From: Dickeya zeae NCPPB 2538
GTDB taxonomy: Bacteria; Pseudomonadota; Gammaproteobacteria; Enterobacterales; Enterobacteriaceae
Assembly: GCF_000406165.1 (NCBI RefSeq)
Contig: NZ_CM001977.1
Coordinates: 1,517,437 to 1,581,436 of the forward strand
Direction: 5' to 3'
Length of the DNA: 64,000 nt
Shown here: positions 47,777 to 55,347 of the stretch, piece after piece
Numbering within the stretch: the first letter of the stretch is position 1
Layout: each line of letters begins with the position of its first letter
Notes under the pieces: model-generated
Told to the model about the DNA's origin: nothing
Databases searched by the model: none
The model's input: only the letters and a program-made list of their open reading frames with translations
Translations under genes and position numbers: made by a program

Positions 47777-48553
47777 TCAGCGCTTGTTGAAGGTGATGAC
47801 GAGGACATCGCGATAACCCTGTTGGGTGAGATCGCTTGCAAGGATCGGCGTCACGCCATGCATGGTGCGTTCGTCGTTGACGATAGCTGCGTCGAGAGGT
47901 ACTGACAGCGTATAGCGGGCCAGCTTCTGGCGATCTCTGTCGTAGATGCCAGTCTCACCATTCAGTACGTTGACGCGGTTGACCAGCATCATGAATACGA
48001 AGCTTACACCGTCACGGTGGATGCCTTCTGGAGTGGGCAATGCTTCCGCACTGGTAGAGACGATCCGGAACTGATGAACCTCAATATGCCAATCGTAGAA
48101 AGGCGCCAGGTTGTTAAATGTGGCTCGGCACAGTTCCAGCGCCGACATCAAAATCCTCCCTGAAGCAATCGACGGCTCAATGGGGGCGAAATGCCGGGCA
48201 ACACCGCCGTTAAGGGTGTTGTATGTGACGCTCTGATAGTGGGGTTGTGGTGGTTCAATCTGAACGCCTGAGGTCGATGTGGCGCTGTAGACCCCGTGGC
48301 GCCGAAACCGATACGTCCCACCGTCTTTCATGAACTGGTCTTGTTCCAGTCGGTTCCAGCTCTCCTGGAATTCGGTCCAGTCGTCCAGTATGTCCTCATC
48401 CTCAGCGGAGAGCAGCGACTGGGTCATTTCGGATGGCAGTATGATGTAATCTTTTTTGGCGATGATTTTGCACAGATTGTTGATGCGATTATGACTTGCA
48501 GTCTGTTTCAACTTTGGCTCAACAATGCTTTTTTCAGACGATAATATCTCCAT
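47777..48553 (-). CDS. 2-oxoglutarate/Fe(II) dioxygenase, free amino-acid hydroxylase type
   Basis: A 258-residue protein of the family that includes bacterial L-isoleucine 4-hydroxylase. The iron facial triad is His179-x-Asp181 (GIHRDGVSF) and His232 (TMHGVTPI); Arg248 in GYRDVLVITF is placed to bind 2-oxoglutarate. The block NRVNVLNGETGIYD is characteristic of this family. It probably hydroxylates a free aliphatic amino acid. It is divergent from a LysR gene and upstream of an RhtB exporter and a ThrH-like phosphatase, so all four form a likely unit. Confidence 0.85.
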   Translation of the reverse strand: MEILSSEKSIVEPKLKQTASHNRINNLCKIIAKKDYIILPSEMTQSLLSAEDEDILDDWTEFQESWNRLEQDQFMKDGGTYRFRRHGVYSATSTSGVQIEPPQPHYQSVTYNTLNGGVARHFAPIEPSIASGRILMSALELCRATFNNLAPFYDWHIEVHQFRIVSTSAEALPTPEGIHRDGVSFVFMMLVNRVNVLNGETGIYDRDRQKLARYTLSVPLDAAIVNDERTMHGVTPILASDLTQQGYRDVLVITFNKR

Positions 48554-48675
48554 TTATTACCCCAATATTTATTTTTTCGTTTGTTTTTGTGCAGTTGAGA
48601 TTGAATTATTGAGTGCTTGCACCGGAGAGAAAAGCGATTTATCTTGAAGGGAATCTGTCAAATTTCATCGTGTAT

Positions 48676-49587
48676 ATGAAACTTCCGTCGTTGGCCTCAT
48701 TCCGCTTTTTTGAAGCGGCAGCTCAAACCGGCAGCTTTGTGAAAGCGGCTGAACAACTGCATGTGACACATGGTGCCGTCAGTCGGCAGGTACGGCTTTT
48801 GGAAGAGGCTCTGGGTGTCGAGTTGTTCGAACGGCGGAACAGAGCGATTTTCCTGAACGCGGCCGGGCGCTTATTACATGCGACAACCACTTCGGTGTTT
48901 GAACAACTTGAAGGTGCCGTGTATCGATTGCAGCAGTCGGCGCGGGAAGATGTGATTGTGCTGTCCTGTGAGCCGACCATCGCCATGAAATGGCTGATTC
49001 CCCGGCTTCCCGCGTTTCATAGTGCAAACCCTGATATTAGCCTACATCTTGTGGCTGCCGGTGGACCGATTGATTTCGCCAGGTCCGGGGTCGATATGGC
49101 ATTACGTCGCGATGACTTCCATTGGGATCAGGATGTTCATGCCGAGAAAATCTGTGATGAGTGGATGGGGCCGGTAACCCGTGCAAAGGAGGGATCCAAG
49201 GTGCGCCTTGACGGTGTGCGATTGCTGCACTCCGGAACCCGGCCGAAAGCATGGTCGGCCTGGCAACGCCTGTCGGGTATTTCAACGAAAGGCAGCATCC
49301 GCGTGGACTACGAACATTTCTATCTGTGTGTTCAGGCAGCGGCATCTGGCTTGGGGATGGCTATGGTTTCGTTCCTGATGGTGCAGGACGAACTGGAAAG
49401 TGGGCAGCTATATGCTCCTTACGGTTTTATTCGCGATGGTTCCAGCTATTGTCTGCTGTCGCCAAAGGCCCTGAGTCAGAATGAAAAGTGCGTACGGTTC
49501 AAAAAATGGCTCATGGCTGAGGCAGCGTCAAGCCTCTCGGTGGCATTGCCCCTATATTCCCAGACTGAAAACCATAACCTCGCTTAG
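48676..49587 (+). CDS. LysR-family regulator (GcvA-like)
   Basis: A 303-residue regulator of the GcvA branch: LPSLASFRFFEAAAQTGSFV, then HVTHGAVSRQVRLLEEALGV. ATG 48676 matches the usual GcvA-type start; the frame is open to 48613. It is divergent from the 2OG-dioxygenase gene and is its likely activator. Confidence 0.9.
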   Translation: MKLPSLASFRFFEAAAQTGSFVKAAEQLHVTHGAVSRQVRLLEEALGVELFERRNRAIFLNAAGRLLHATTTSVFEQLEGAVYRLQQSAREDVIVLSCEPTIAMKWLIPRLPAFHSANPDISLHLVAAGGPIDFARSGVDMALRRDDFHWDQDVHAEKICDEWMGPVTRAKEGSKVRLDGVRLLHSGTRPKAWSAWQRLSGISTKGSIRVDYEHFYLCVQAAASGLGMAMVSFLMVQDELESGQLYAPYGFIRDGSSYCLLSPKALSQNEKCVRFKKWLMAEAASSLSVALPLYSQTENHNLA

Positions 49588-49729
49588 AGCTGTGTCCACA
49601 TTAGCTGGGTAGGAGCAACGGCTGACGGTGACGTTTGCAGGACGGCAACGGTAGCCGGACCTGTTGTTGGTGTTATGATAAGTGTATTGTGCCGTGTAAT
49701 GCACACGTATCTCATACAGGAGAGCAATC

Positions 49730-49966
49730 ATGACCGCGAAACAACGTAACACGCAGAGCGTGACCATGACGGTCGAGCGTGCCTTACTGCTCCGGGCGCG
49801 TGAAGCGGGCATTAACCTGAGTGCTACTCTGACAGCCGCCCTGGATGCAGAGCTTCGCCGTCATGAAGCGAAAAAATGGCAGGAAGAGAACAGGGAGGCC
49901 ATCGACGCATTAAACCGTTTTCATGATGAGCACAGCTGTTTCAGCGATGAATACCGGACGTTTTAA
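49730..49966 (+). CDS. ccdA: CcdA-family antitoxin, copy 1
   Basis: A 78-residue antitoxin with an N-terminal ribbon-helix-helix (NTQSVTMTVERALLLRAREA, then GINLSATLTAAL) and an unstructured CcdB-binding tail ending SDEYRTF. It differs from copy 2 (57251-57487) at a few residues only. AGGAGAGCAATC precedes the ATG. The upstream GTGTAATGCACAC palindrome is a candidate autoregulatory site. It is intact, but its toxin partner is damaged. Confidence 0.9.
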   Translation: MTAKQRNTQSVTMTVERALLLRAREAGINLSATLTAALDAELRRHEAKKWQEENREAIDALNRFHDEHSCFSDEYRTF

Positions 49967-49968
49967 CC

Positions 49969-50282
49969 ATGCATTCACCGTATACGGTAATACTGGGAAA
50001 AGCACCATTTACCCGCTGTTGCTCGATGTCACAAGCGACATTATTGGGCAGTTGAATCGCCGGATAGTGATCCCGTTACTCCCTGTTGAAAAGTACCCGG
50101 CAGGCCGCCGACCGGATCGCCTTGTCCCTGTCGTCAGGCTGACGGATGGTAAAGAATACGCCGTAATGACCCACGAGCTGGCAAGTATTCCTGTACAGGC
50201 GCTGGGGGCGGTATTTTGTGATGCGTCGCAGTACCGTAATCAGGTAAAGGCCGCCATCGATTTCCTCATCGACGGCATTTAG
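49969..50282 (+). pseudogene. ccdB: CcdB-family toxin, copy 1, frameshifted at the start codon
   Basis: Compared with copy 2 (57490), one A is missing right after the start (CATGCATTC instead of CATGCAATTC). Translation from the normal ATG ends after 28 codons. The CcdB body (TVYGNTGKSTIYPLLLDVTS through AIDFLIDGI) is otherwise intact and can only be reached from in-frame ATGs inside ccdA (49923 or 49947), which would add residues to an N-terminus that forms part of the toxin core. It is therefore probably inactive. The sequence resembles the Vibrio-type CcdB rather than the F-plasmid one. Confidence 0.8.
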
Positions 50283-50440
50283 CCGTGGCTGTCGGGAGCC
50301 TGCTCCAGTTCGTCTATCGTGCGAAACAGAAACCTCTCCCGGTTTTTGGCATCAAACGGAACCGGAATACCGTTCCTTACCCGCATTCTGATACGGCCAA
50401 ACAGCGCTGATGAGCGCGGTTTTGGTTTTGTCGTCCGCAT
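50279..50440 (-). CDS. Small conserved basic protein next to ccdB
   Basis: A 53-residue frame, convergent with ccdB and overlapping its stop by 4 bases. It begins MRTTKPKPRSSALFGRIRMR and ends FRTIDELEQAPDSHG. The same sequence lies after ccdB copy 2, where it is frameshifted, so it travels with the ccdAB module. The family is not recognised and no function is assigned. Confidence 0.5.
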   Translation of the reverse strand: MRTTKPKPRSSALFGRIRMRVRNGIPVPFDAKNRERFLFRTIDELEQAPDSHG

Positions 50441-50447
50441 AAATACA

Positions 50448-50548
50448 ACGCCTTTTTTCTCGATGCCTTTCAGCAGAACGATGAGATGGCGAGGCTTCAG
50501 TTCCGTGACTGGCTGGTGCCCGATAACCGAAAAGATAGGGTTGTTCAT
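50448..50548 (-). pseudogene. Fragment of a P4-type tyrosine integrase
   Basis: About 33 codons on the minus strand read NPIFSVIGHQPVTELKPRHL, then IVLLKGIEKKG. This matches the region of P4-family integrases between the DNA-binding N-terminus and the catalytic domain. Neither the rest of the N-terminus nor the RHRY catalytic part is present. Its position beside a tRNA-Asn att core fits a leftover of an island integrase. Confidence 0.65.
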
Positions 50549-50597
50549 CCTGGCGGTATTCTTCACGTGAACGTATTGAATACAATGCTAAAAAGCA

Positions 50598-50634
50598 AAA
50601 ATCCCGCTTAAGTTGCCTTAAGCGGGATTTTCTA
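50598..50634. terminator. Bidirectional terminator of tRNA 3' flank type
   Basis: ATCCCGCTTAAG and CTTAAGCGGGAT form a perfect 12-bp stem with a TTGC loop, flanked by AAAA on the left and TTTT on the right. On the minus strand it directly follows the tRNA-Asn 3'-end scar, where a tRNA gene would have its terminator. Confidence 0.8.
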
Positions 50635-50637
50635 AAT

Positions 50638-50659
50638 TTGGCTCCTCTGACTGGGATCG
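50638..50659 (-). other. tRNA-Asn 3'-end attachment-site scar
   Basis: On the minus strand 50654-50638 reads CCAGTCAGAGGAGCCAA, the tRNA-Asn 3' end that serves as the 17-bp att core of asn-tRNA islands such as the Yersinia HPI. Only the last ~20 bases of the tRNA are present, so this is the distal att copy. The side with higher coordinates should be the inserted element; the terminator side is the original tRNA flank. Confidence 0.8.
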
Positions 50660-51062
50660 CCTTTGCCGTTAACTGGTTAATAAATAAGCTAAACCTGAAT
50701 TCAATTTCTGTCAAGACCACCAGAATGACCACCAATAGTTGCAGATTATATAAATTTGGTGTGAGCAAACCTCGACATGTTTATGATCATATCTATAAGG
50801 GCATTGTTGATCCTGTCCCGATAGTGGAACTGTACCGAGGAAAAACTTGGCAGCCTGCTCTGTGCCAGACACGGACATTTCATACCTCGGTTTATGTGAC
50901 CAAAATCAGTGTGGCACTACAGGGCGGTAGTGAAACCCCTGTGACTATACCAAACAAACTGGATCACGGTTGGCTAAGCGGTTATAGTCAAAGCGTTGCC
51001 AGCTGCTTGGGTTGCACATTAAATACCCATGTTATTAATAATGCTTATACACGAGTCTTTTC
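50660..51062. other. Stretch without a recognisable gene at the island edge
   Basis: About 400 bases between the att scar and the DUF3800 relic. A + strand frame is open through much of it but has no binding site or recognisable domain and runs in another frame into the DUF3800 gene. Its 3' end holds the probable promoter of that gene. Confidence 0.4.
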
Positions 51063-51831
51063 ATGGAATATGTGGCTTTTGGTGATGAAAGCGGTACGAC
51101 AGGGAGTGACCGTTGTTATGGTATTGGCTTATTGTGTATATGAAAAAACACACTGGATATATTCAATGAGCGTGTTCGGAAACTGCAAGACAAGTACGGC
51201 ATCGTAGGTGAATTGAAATGGTCAAAGATTAAGAACAGCGCTGGGCAAGCAAACATCTGCCTTGAATTATTTGCTCTTGTGCTAAAAAATTCATGCTGTT
51301 TTCACTCTATCATAGTTGTGAAGAATATTTATAACAATTGGCAAACGAACAGGGAAATGGCGTTCTATCAGACTTACACTCTCCTTGTTAAGAATGCGGC
51401 ACGTCAGCTTAAGAGTCCAATAGATGTCATGATTGACAAAAAAATTGATAAGTATAAGAAAAATGATGAGGTTACTGGGATCATCGCCAATAATATGTTG
51501 GCTAAAGCTGGTATAGATAAACTGGTGACGTCTGTAACGATGCATGATTCCAAACATCACTTGGGTTTACAGGTTGTAGATATTTTAACGGGGCAGTAAA
51601 CTCTGGTTACCTTAAATTTCTCAATTCTCAGTTGCAGTTATCGGTAGCAAAGGAAATAGCATTCAAACGAATGGCAGCAATGCTTGGGTGGGACCATTTT
51701 CACTATGATACCTATCCGAACAAAGACTTTAATATCTGGCACTTTCCTCTTGAGATGCGAGGTGTACCGAGGTCGATGAGTATCAGACCAAATTATGGCG
51801 TGCCATTTGTTATGAGAGATGAGCTGACTTG
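51063..51831 (+). pseudogene. DUF3800-family gene, broken
   Basis: Starting at ATG 51063, MEYVAFGDESGTTGSDRCYG is the usual DUF3800 start (acidic DESG motif), but TGA at 51141 stops it after 26 codons. The same frame continues with ERVRKLQDKYGIVGELKWSK to a second stop at 51597-51599. There a G is missing (GGGG instead of GGGGG in the TG-AVNSG segment), and the tail VNSGYLKFLNSQLQLSV to 51831 continues in another frame. DUF3800 proteins are RNase H-like proteins of unknown function often found near defence genes. Total length would be about 256 residues. Confidence 0.8.
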
Positions 51832-52073
51832 ATTACTTGTTTTAAAATTGTTACTCAGAACCTTGGGTATCGAACGTCTTCGAATACGAACAGTACTGCG
51901 ACCGTGTTACAAATCTTTAGGTGTATTTAGCTCAGACTTGATCTAGTATTGTCACGATACAGAGCTAAGCCTTGCCTGACAGGCAGTTCTGTGCAAAATG
52001 CGGATATTCCCTGTATAATTATTATTATTTATAAAATAATATATTAAGATTGAGAATAGAAAGGACATCACTG

Positions 52074-52859
52074 ATGTGCGCATACAGACCCCCAAGCGTA
52101 AGAAATTTTAAGTTGTACATAGGTGAGCTTACAGCAGAAGCAGCTGCAGTCCATATTTCGTTATTAGAGTCCAAAAAATTCGAACTTGAAAATGAGAAAT
52201 ATTGGAGTGAAAAGGCTGAAGAGGCAGGTATAAAACTTGAAGGTATAAAATCTGATATAGTGCTAAATAGCCAGAATAGACTCGCAATTGTATCGCTTTA
52301 TAGTGGGTTTGACTTATTTTTGGAAGAAATTGAATCCGAATGTAATCGTTATGGCTTCCAGTGGGAAAAAAAAGATAAAGTTTCCCCTTTGAAAATACTA
52401 GAAAACAATTTCACTAAAACGCCATTAAATAAAACAAACTTCCGGTATGAATCTGATTCAGCCGATTATTTTAGGCTATTACGCAATTCAATTGCTCATC
52501 CAAGTATAGAGAGCAAAAAGAAAGCAATTGAATATTATAACTCTAAGAAAAACTCCCTCGACTTCTTGCAAAAAAAATACAACATGATTTCGGCTCCAAA
52601 TGAGCCAAACAGCTTATCATTTCATGATATTAAGTTTTGGTGCCAATTTCTTTTAGACTTTACAGAACAAATAGCAGAACTCCTTGAACCTACGGAGAAA
52701 ATGATTTTTGATAGCATCCCGTTCAATACTTGGAAAAAATATGGTGAAGATCACGAAAAGATAAAAAAAGTTGCTAAAACCTATATACATTCACAATACT
52801 CTTATGATCTTGACAAGGCAGATAAAATCATAGAAAATTTCTATGACTCACTCGCTTAA
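52074..52859 (+). CDS. HEPN-motif protein, candidate RNase toxin
   Basis: A 261-residue, AT-rich, mostly helical protein of no recognised named family. Residues 137-142 read RNSIAH within YFRLLRNSIAHPS, the Rx4H (RNxxxH) motif of HEPN ribonucleases. A long N-terminal helical part and the C-terminal KTYIHSQYSYDLDKADKII are unassigned. ATG 52074 has AAGGA 8 bases upstream and is preferred over TTG 52050. The last four codons and stop overlap the 5' end of a tRNA-shaped RNA (52845-52946) on the same strand. HEPN proteins are common RNA-cleaving effectors of toxin-antitoxin and abortive-infection systems; that role here is inference from the motif and the location. Confidence 0.75.
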   Translation: MCAYRPPSVRNFKLYIGELTAEAAAVHISLLESKKFELENEKYWSEKAEEAGIKLEGIKSDIVLNSQNRLAIVSLYSGFDLFLEEIESECNRYGFQWEKKDKVSPLKILENNFTKTPLNKTNFRYESDSADYFRLLRNSIAHPSIESKKKAIEYYNSKKNSLDFLQKKYNMISAPNEPNSLSFHDIKFWCQFLLDFTEQIAELLEPTEKMIFDSIPFNTWKKYGEDHEKIKKVAKTYIHSQYSYDLDKADKIIENFYDSLA

Positions 52860-52946
52860 TAGGTAAAGCAACTCCCTTCATAAGCGCCTTGCAATAGGGT
52901 GCTTATGAAGGAGTAGCTCTGAGTTCGATTCTCAGGTGAGTCGCCA
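52845..52946 (+). ncRNA. tRNA-shaped RNA with an oversize hairpin in place of the anticodon arm
   Basis: Acceptor strands GACTCAC (52845-52851) and GTGAGTC (52936-52942) pair over all 7 bp, followed by discriminator G and encoded CCA. U8, a D-arm with stem GCTT/AAGC and loop AATAGGTA (A14, G18 and G19 type positions), A26, a 4-base variable loop AGCT, and a 5-bp T-stem CTGAG/CTCAG with loop TTCGATT all follow tRNA rules. Between A26 and the variable loop lie 44 bases (52871-52914) instead of 17. ACTCC/GGAGT starts a near-continuous stem of about 19 bp, with CTTCATAAGC pairing GCTTATGAAG and an apical TTGCAAT-type loop. A normal 7-base anticodon loop cannot be drawn, so it is not an ordinary tRNA. 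It overlaps the HEPN gene end. Confidence 0.75.
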
Positions 52947-53205
52947 GCCAAAACCAGACAATCAAATTTTTGTTTCAACCAACTTTCTATATCTACAATA
53001 GTCCTCAGTGCTGAGGCCGATTCTTAGCTCATAGCTGACCTACAGTGGCATGCATTCTCCCGCTCTGCGCCAGAAGCGAACATCTCGGACGTTACAGCAC
53101 GTTAGGTCAGATATCTAAAAACGCATGGTCCGCTTGGGTGGGGTACTTACAATGGTTTTTAGCTGGCTATAAATTATGAGACCATTAAATTGGCCTCCAT
53201 TGGTG

Positions 53206-54135
53206 TTAAATGTCTGCAATGAGGGATATTTGCTTTTGGTAAAATGTGGAAAGTTTCTTTCCTTTGTCTTTATCGATACTTTGAACAAAAGACAATATGC
53301 CTCTTATAATTTCATTTTTATTTTGGACTTCATTTCTTACTAGGTCATATATTCTTTTTCGGTAGACGCAATAATTTTTTTTACTGATAGTAATCCTGGG
53401 TGTTACAGTTAACCCTGTAACTTCCCTTCTCACCTTAGGACCAAGGAATTTTTCTTTTTTTGTGTTAACGGTAAATCCCTCATCGGCAATTATCATTTTT
53501 ATTAAATAAGATGCTCTCTGTAAGATAAGTATTTTATTTCCTGATATGCAAAGATCATCAGCATAACGTGTGTAAGTTAAAACCCTTTTTTTACAATATG
53601 TAGATACACGATGGTCGAGTCTTAAGCAAACGAGATTAGATAAGGCTGGTGAAGTTGGTGCCCCTTGAGGTAAATATCCACTTTTAGTACAAAAGGACGT
53701 AAGTATAAATGCTATATTATTGTTATATCCAATATTTCTGAATAATGTATATACATGAGATGCTGGTACATTGGTAAAAAAATCTTGTAAATCGAGATTC
53801 AATACGTATTGATTTCCTTCATGTGGTTTAGCATTGTCAATGATAGATTTTTTTCTTACAAAGCCTTTTGCATAAATTGATGGTGCTAATTTATCTAAAA
53901 TATATCTAAGAATCCATCGTTGTATTGCTTTCAACTCTCTTAGAGGGCTTTCGATGTGCCTAATGCCACCGGTTTTTTTTTTCATTTCTATACGATGGTA
54001 GTATTTATCATTATTTAAACTGAATTTGGAGATAACTTCTTTCGGAAGCCTGAGGGATTGTGACAAATCGTCAACATTCTCAAGAATTGGAAGAGATAAC
54101 AGTTGCTGGGTATACTTTCCTTGATGAGTATTCAT
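53206..54135 (-). CDS. Retron reverse transcriptase (Eco1/Ec86-like)
   Basis: A 309-residue RT, full length for retrons (Ec86 RT is about 320). Motif A is NLDLQDFF (113-120), the QG block is LPQGAPTSPALSN (155-167) and the catalytic YADD is at 191-194. The retron-specific motifs NAxxH (101-105, NAKPH) and VTG (239-241) are both present. The enzyme copies the msd part of its own ncRNA into msDNA, primed from the 2'-OH of a branching G. It lies 43 bases downstream of the a2 repeat of the ncRNA, on the same strand as the effector. Base composition is clearly more AT-rich than the flanking chromosomal genes, a sign of transfer. Confidence 0.95.
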   Translation of the reverse strand: MNTHQGKYTQQLLSLPILENVDDLSQSLRLPKEVISKFSLNNDKYYHRIEMKKKTGGIRHIESPLRELKAIQRWILRYILDKLAPSIYAKGFVRKKSIIDNAKPHEGNQYVLNLDLQDFFTNVPASHVYTLFRNIGYNNNIAFILTSFCTKSGYLPQGAPTSPALSNLVCLRLDHRVSTYCKKRVLTYTRYADDLCISGNKILILQRASYLIKMIIADEGFTVNTKKEKFLGPKVRREVTGLTVTPRITISKKNYCVYRKRIYDLVRNEVQNKNEIIRGILSFVQSIDKDKGKKLSTFYQKQISLIADI

Positions 54136-54178
54136 GTTTATTTCATCATAGTAGAGTTGTATTTATATGCTCGAAAAT

Positions 54179-54422
54179 AGTGTGCTAGTTTTTAACGACT
54201 ACAGCGAGGAAGGGGAATGAGCATCCATACCTAGGAAGGTATGGATGCGAAGCATCCTTCCGTAAGGCGGATGTACGAGTCCCCCAAATCACGGTGGGCG
54301 GGAATTGGGGGACTCGATCATCGCGCTATCTCTGTGATGAACTGCGGGAACGGAGAGACTCTCCATCCACTGTGAACTTGACTAGCGAACCAGTAAGTCA
54401 CCTGCTTAAAAACTAGCACACT
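54179..54422 (-). ncRNA. Retron msr-msd RNA
   Basis: The ends form a perfect 17-bp inverted repeat, 54179-54195 against 54406-54422, the a2/a1 pair expected of a retron. On the minus strand a1 is followed by AAGC, whose G is the likely branch point. An msr hairpin comes next (stem CTTACTGG, loop TTCG, one bulged C), then a small GGAGA/TCTCC hairpin. Further on come a 12-bp stem (54276-54287 with 54305-54316) and an 11-bp hairpin (54221-54231 with 54238-54248) in the msd part. The order effector, ncRNA, RT is that of Ec86. The exact msr/msd boundary and branch G are predictions. Confidence 0.9.
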
Positions 54423-54447
54423 GCGGAATTCTATGATGAAACACTAA

Positions 54448-55326
54448 TCAGTGTCTAGCATATTGTTTATTCATGATTCTTGTTCTTAGTGCAGTGAGTG
54501 ATGATTTTAAGTGGAAACTATTTATTATTGAATCATAGCCCATTTGAGTTATCGTGAATAAACCCTCTTGCTGGTTGATCATACCAGCCCTTATGAGTGA
54601 GTGCGTTGCAGCTTTACAGGCAATATTATCCCTACTTTCGAATTTTCTCTCCATGATAAGTTCCATGGTTTTGTACACTGACAATAAATTCAAATCATCA
54701 AACAGGTAAGTTAAAAGCAATATATGCTTCGAATATAATAAGATGTTATCTAACTCTTTCTTCTTTCTTCCGCTTGGAAGTGTTGCCTTAATTTTATTGA
54801 GTACTGCTTTTACATGTATTGAATTCTTTTCATCGAAATTTTTTGGAATGTCATATATTTCACCGCCATGAGTTCGAACTAGCCTAACAGGCCCGTGATT
54901 TATAAAACTTTTTCCTGACTTGAACTCACCCATCCTCATTACTAGCATTTTTTTTGCTAAGGCTTTATCCATGGAAAATGCACCTAATTCAGCGAAAGAG
55001 CCAGGACTTTCAGGTATGAGAATTATCAGGTCAACAGAGTTCGCAAGTTGAGTTTCAAGGGATAGCAGGCTATTTTTCCCTTGTCCTTCAAGGAGGTCTT
55101 CAAATAAATCTTCTGGGTAGGTAAGAGTTATTCCTTTCTCTTGAGAAAGAAAGGTTGAGAATTTATATCTGAGGCTTTTTTTATCAGTTTTATCTTTTCC
55201 ACATAAGAATATTGTTTTTTGTGATTCATCAAATCCATTTATTAATAGATCTCTAATTTCATCGATGGTTTGATAGATATGTTGGTCGTAAAATTTATTA
55301 ATGATGCTCTGTTTGAGAGGTTTCAT
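54448..55326 (-). CDS. Retron effector, nucleoside deoxyribosyltransferase-like with winged-helix tail
   Basis: A 292-residue protein clearly homologous to the Ec86/Eco1 effector: TIFLCGKD, YPEDLFEDLLEGQGKNSLLS, PESPGSFAELGAFS and SFINHGPVRLVR align block by block. The first 140 residues form an NDT-like fold; Glu113 in SFAELGAF is the conserved acidic active-site residue. The C-terminal ~100 residues look like a winged helix (ATHSLIRAGMINQQEGLFTI). In Eco1 the effector is held inactive in a filament with msDNA and RT and is released by phage triggers. ATG 55326 has AGGA upstream; an ATG at 55347 is possible. It is the first gene of the retron operon. Confidence 0.92.
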   Translation of the reverse strand: MKPLKQSIINKFYDQHIYQTIDEIRDLLINGFDESQKTIFLCGKDKTDKKSLRYKFSTFLSQEKGITLTYPEDLFEDLLEGQGKNSLLSLETQLANSVDLIILIPESPGSFAELGAFSMDKALAKKMLVMRMGEFKSGKSFINHGPVRLVRTHGGEIYDIPKNFDEKNSIHVKAVLNKIKATLPSGRKKKELDNILLYSKHILLLTYLFDDLNLLSVYKTMELIMERKFESRDNIACKAATHSLIRAGMINQQEGLFTITQMGYDSIINSFHLKSSLTALRTRIMNKQYARH

Positions 55327-55347
55327 GATTATTCCTAACAATGGCAT

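Noticed and set aside
50638..51207. A 189-codon + strand frame as a protein gene
   Set aside because: It begins inside the tRNA-Asn scar, has no binding site or recognised domain, and its end overlaps the DUF3800 start in another frame.
52845..52946. An ordinary functional tRNA gene
   Set aside because: The acceptor, D and T arms fit, but 44 bases occupy the anticodon-arm position and no 7-base loop closed by a 5-bp stem can be drawn.
54179..54422. The long inverted repeat and hairpins as an IS end or CRISPR-like repeat
   Set aside because: They lie exactly between a retron RT and its effector with the expected a1/a2 layout, and there are no spaced repeats or transposase.
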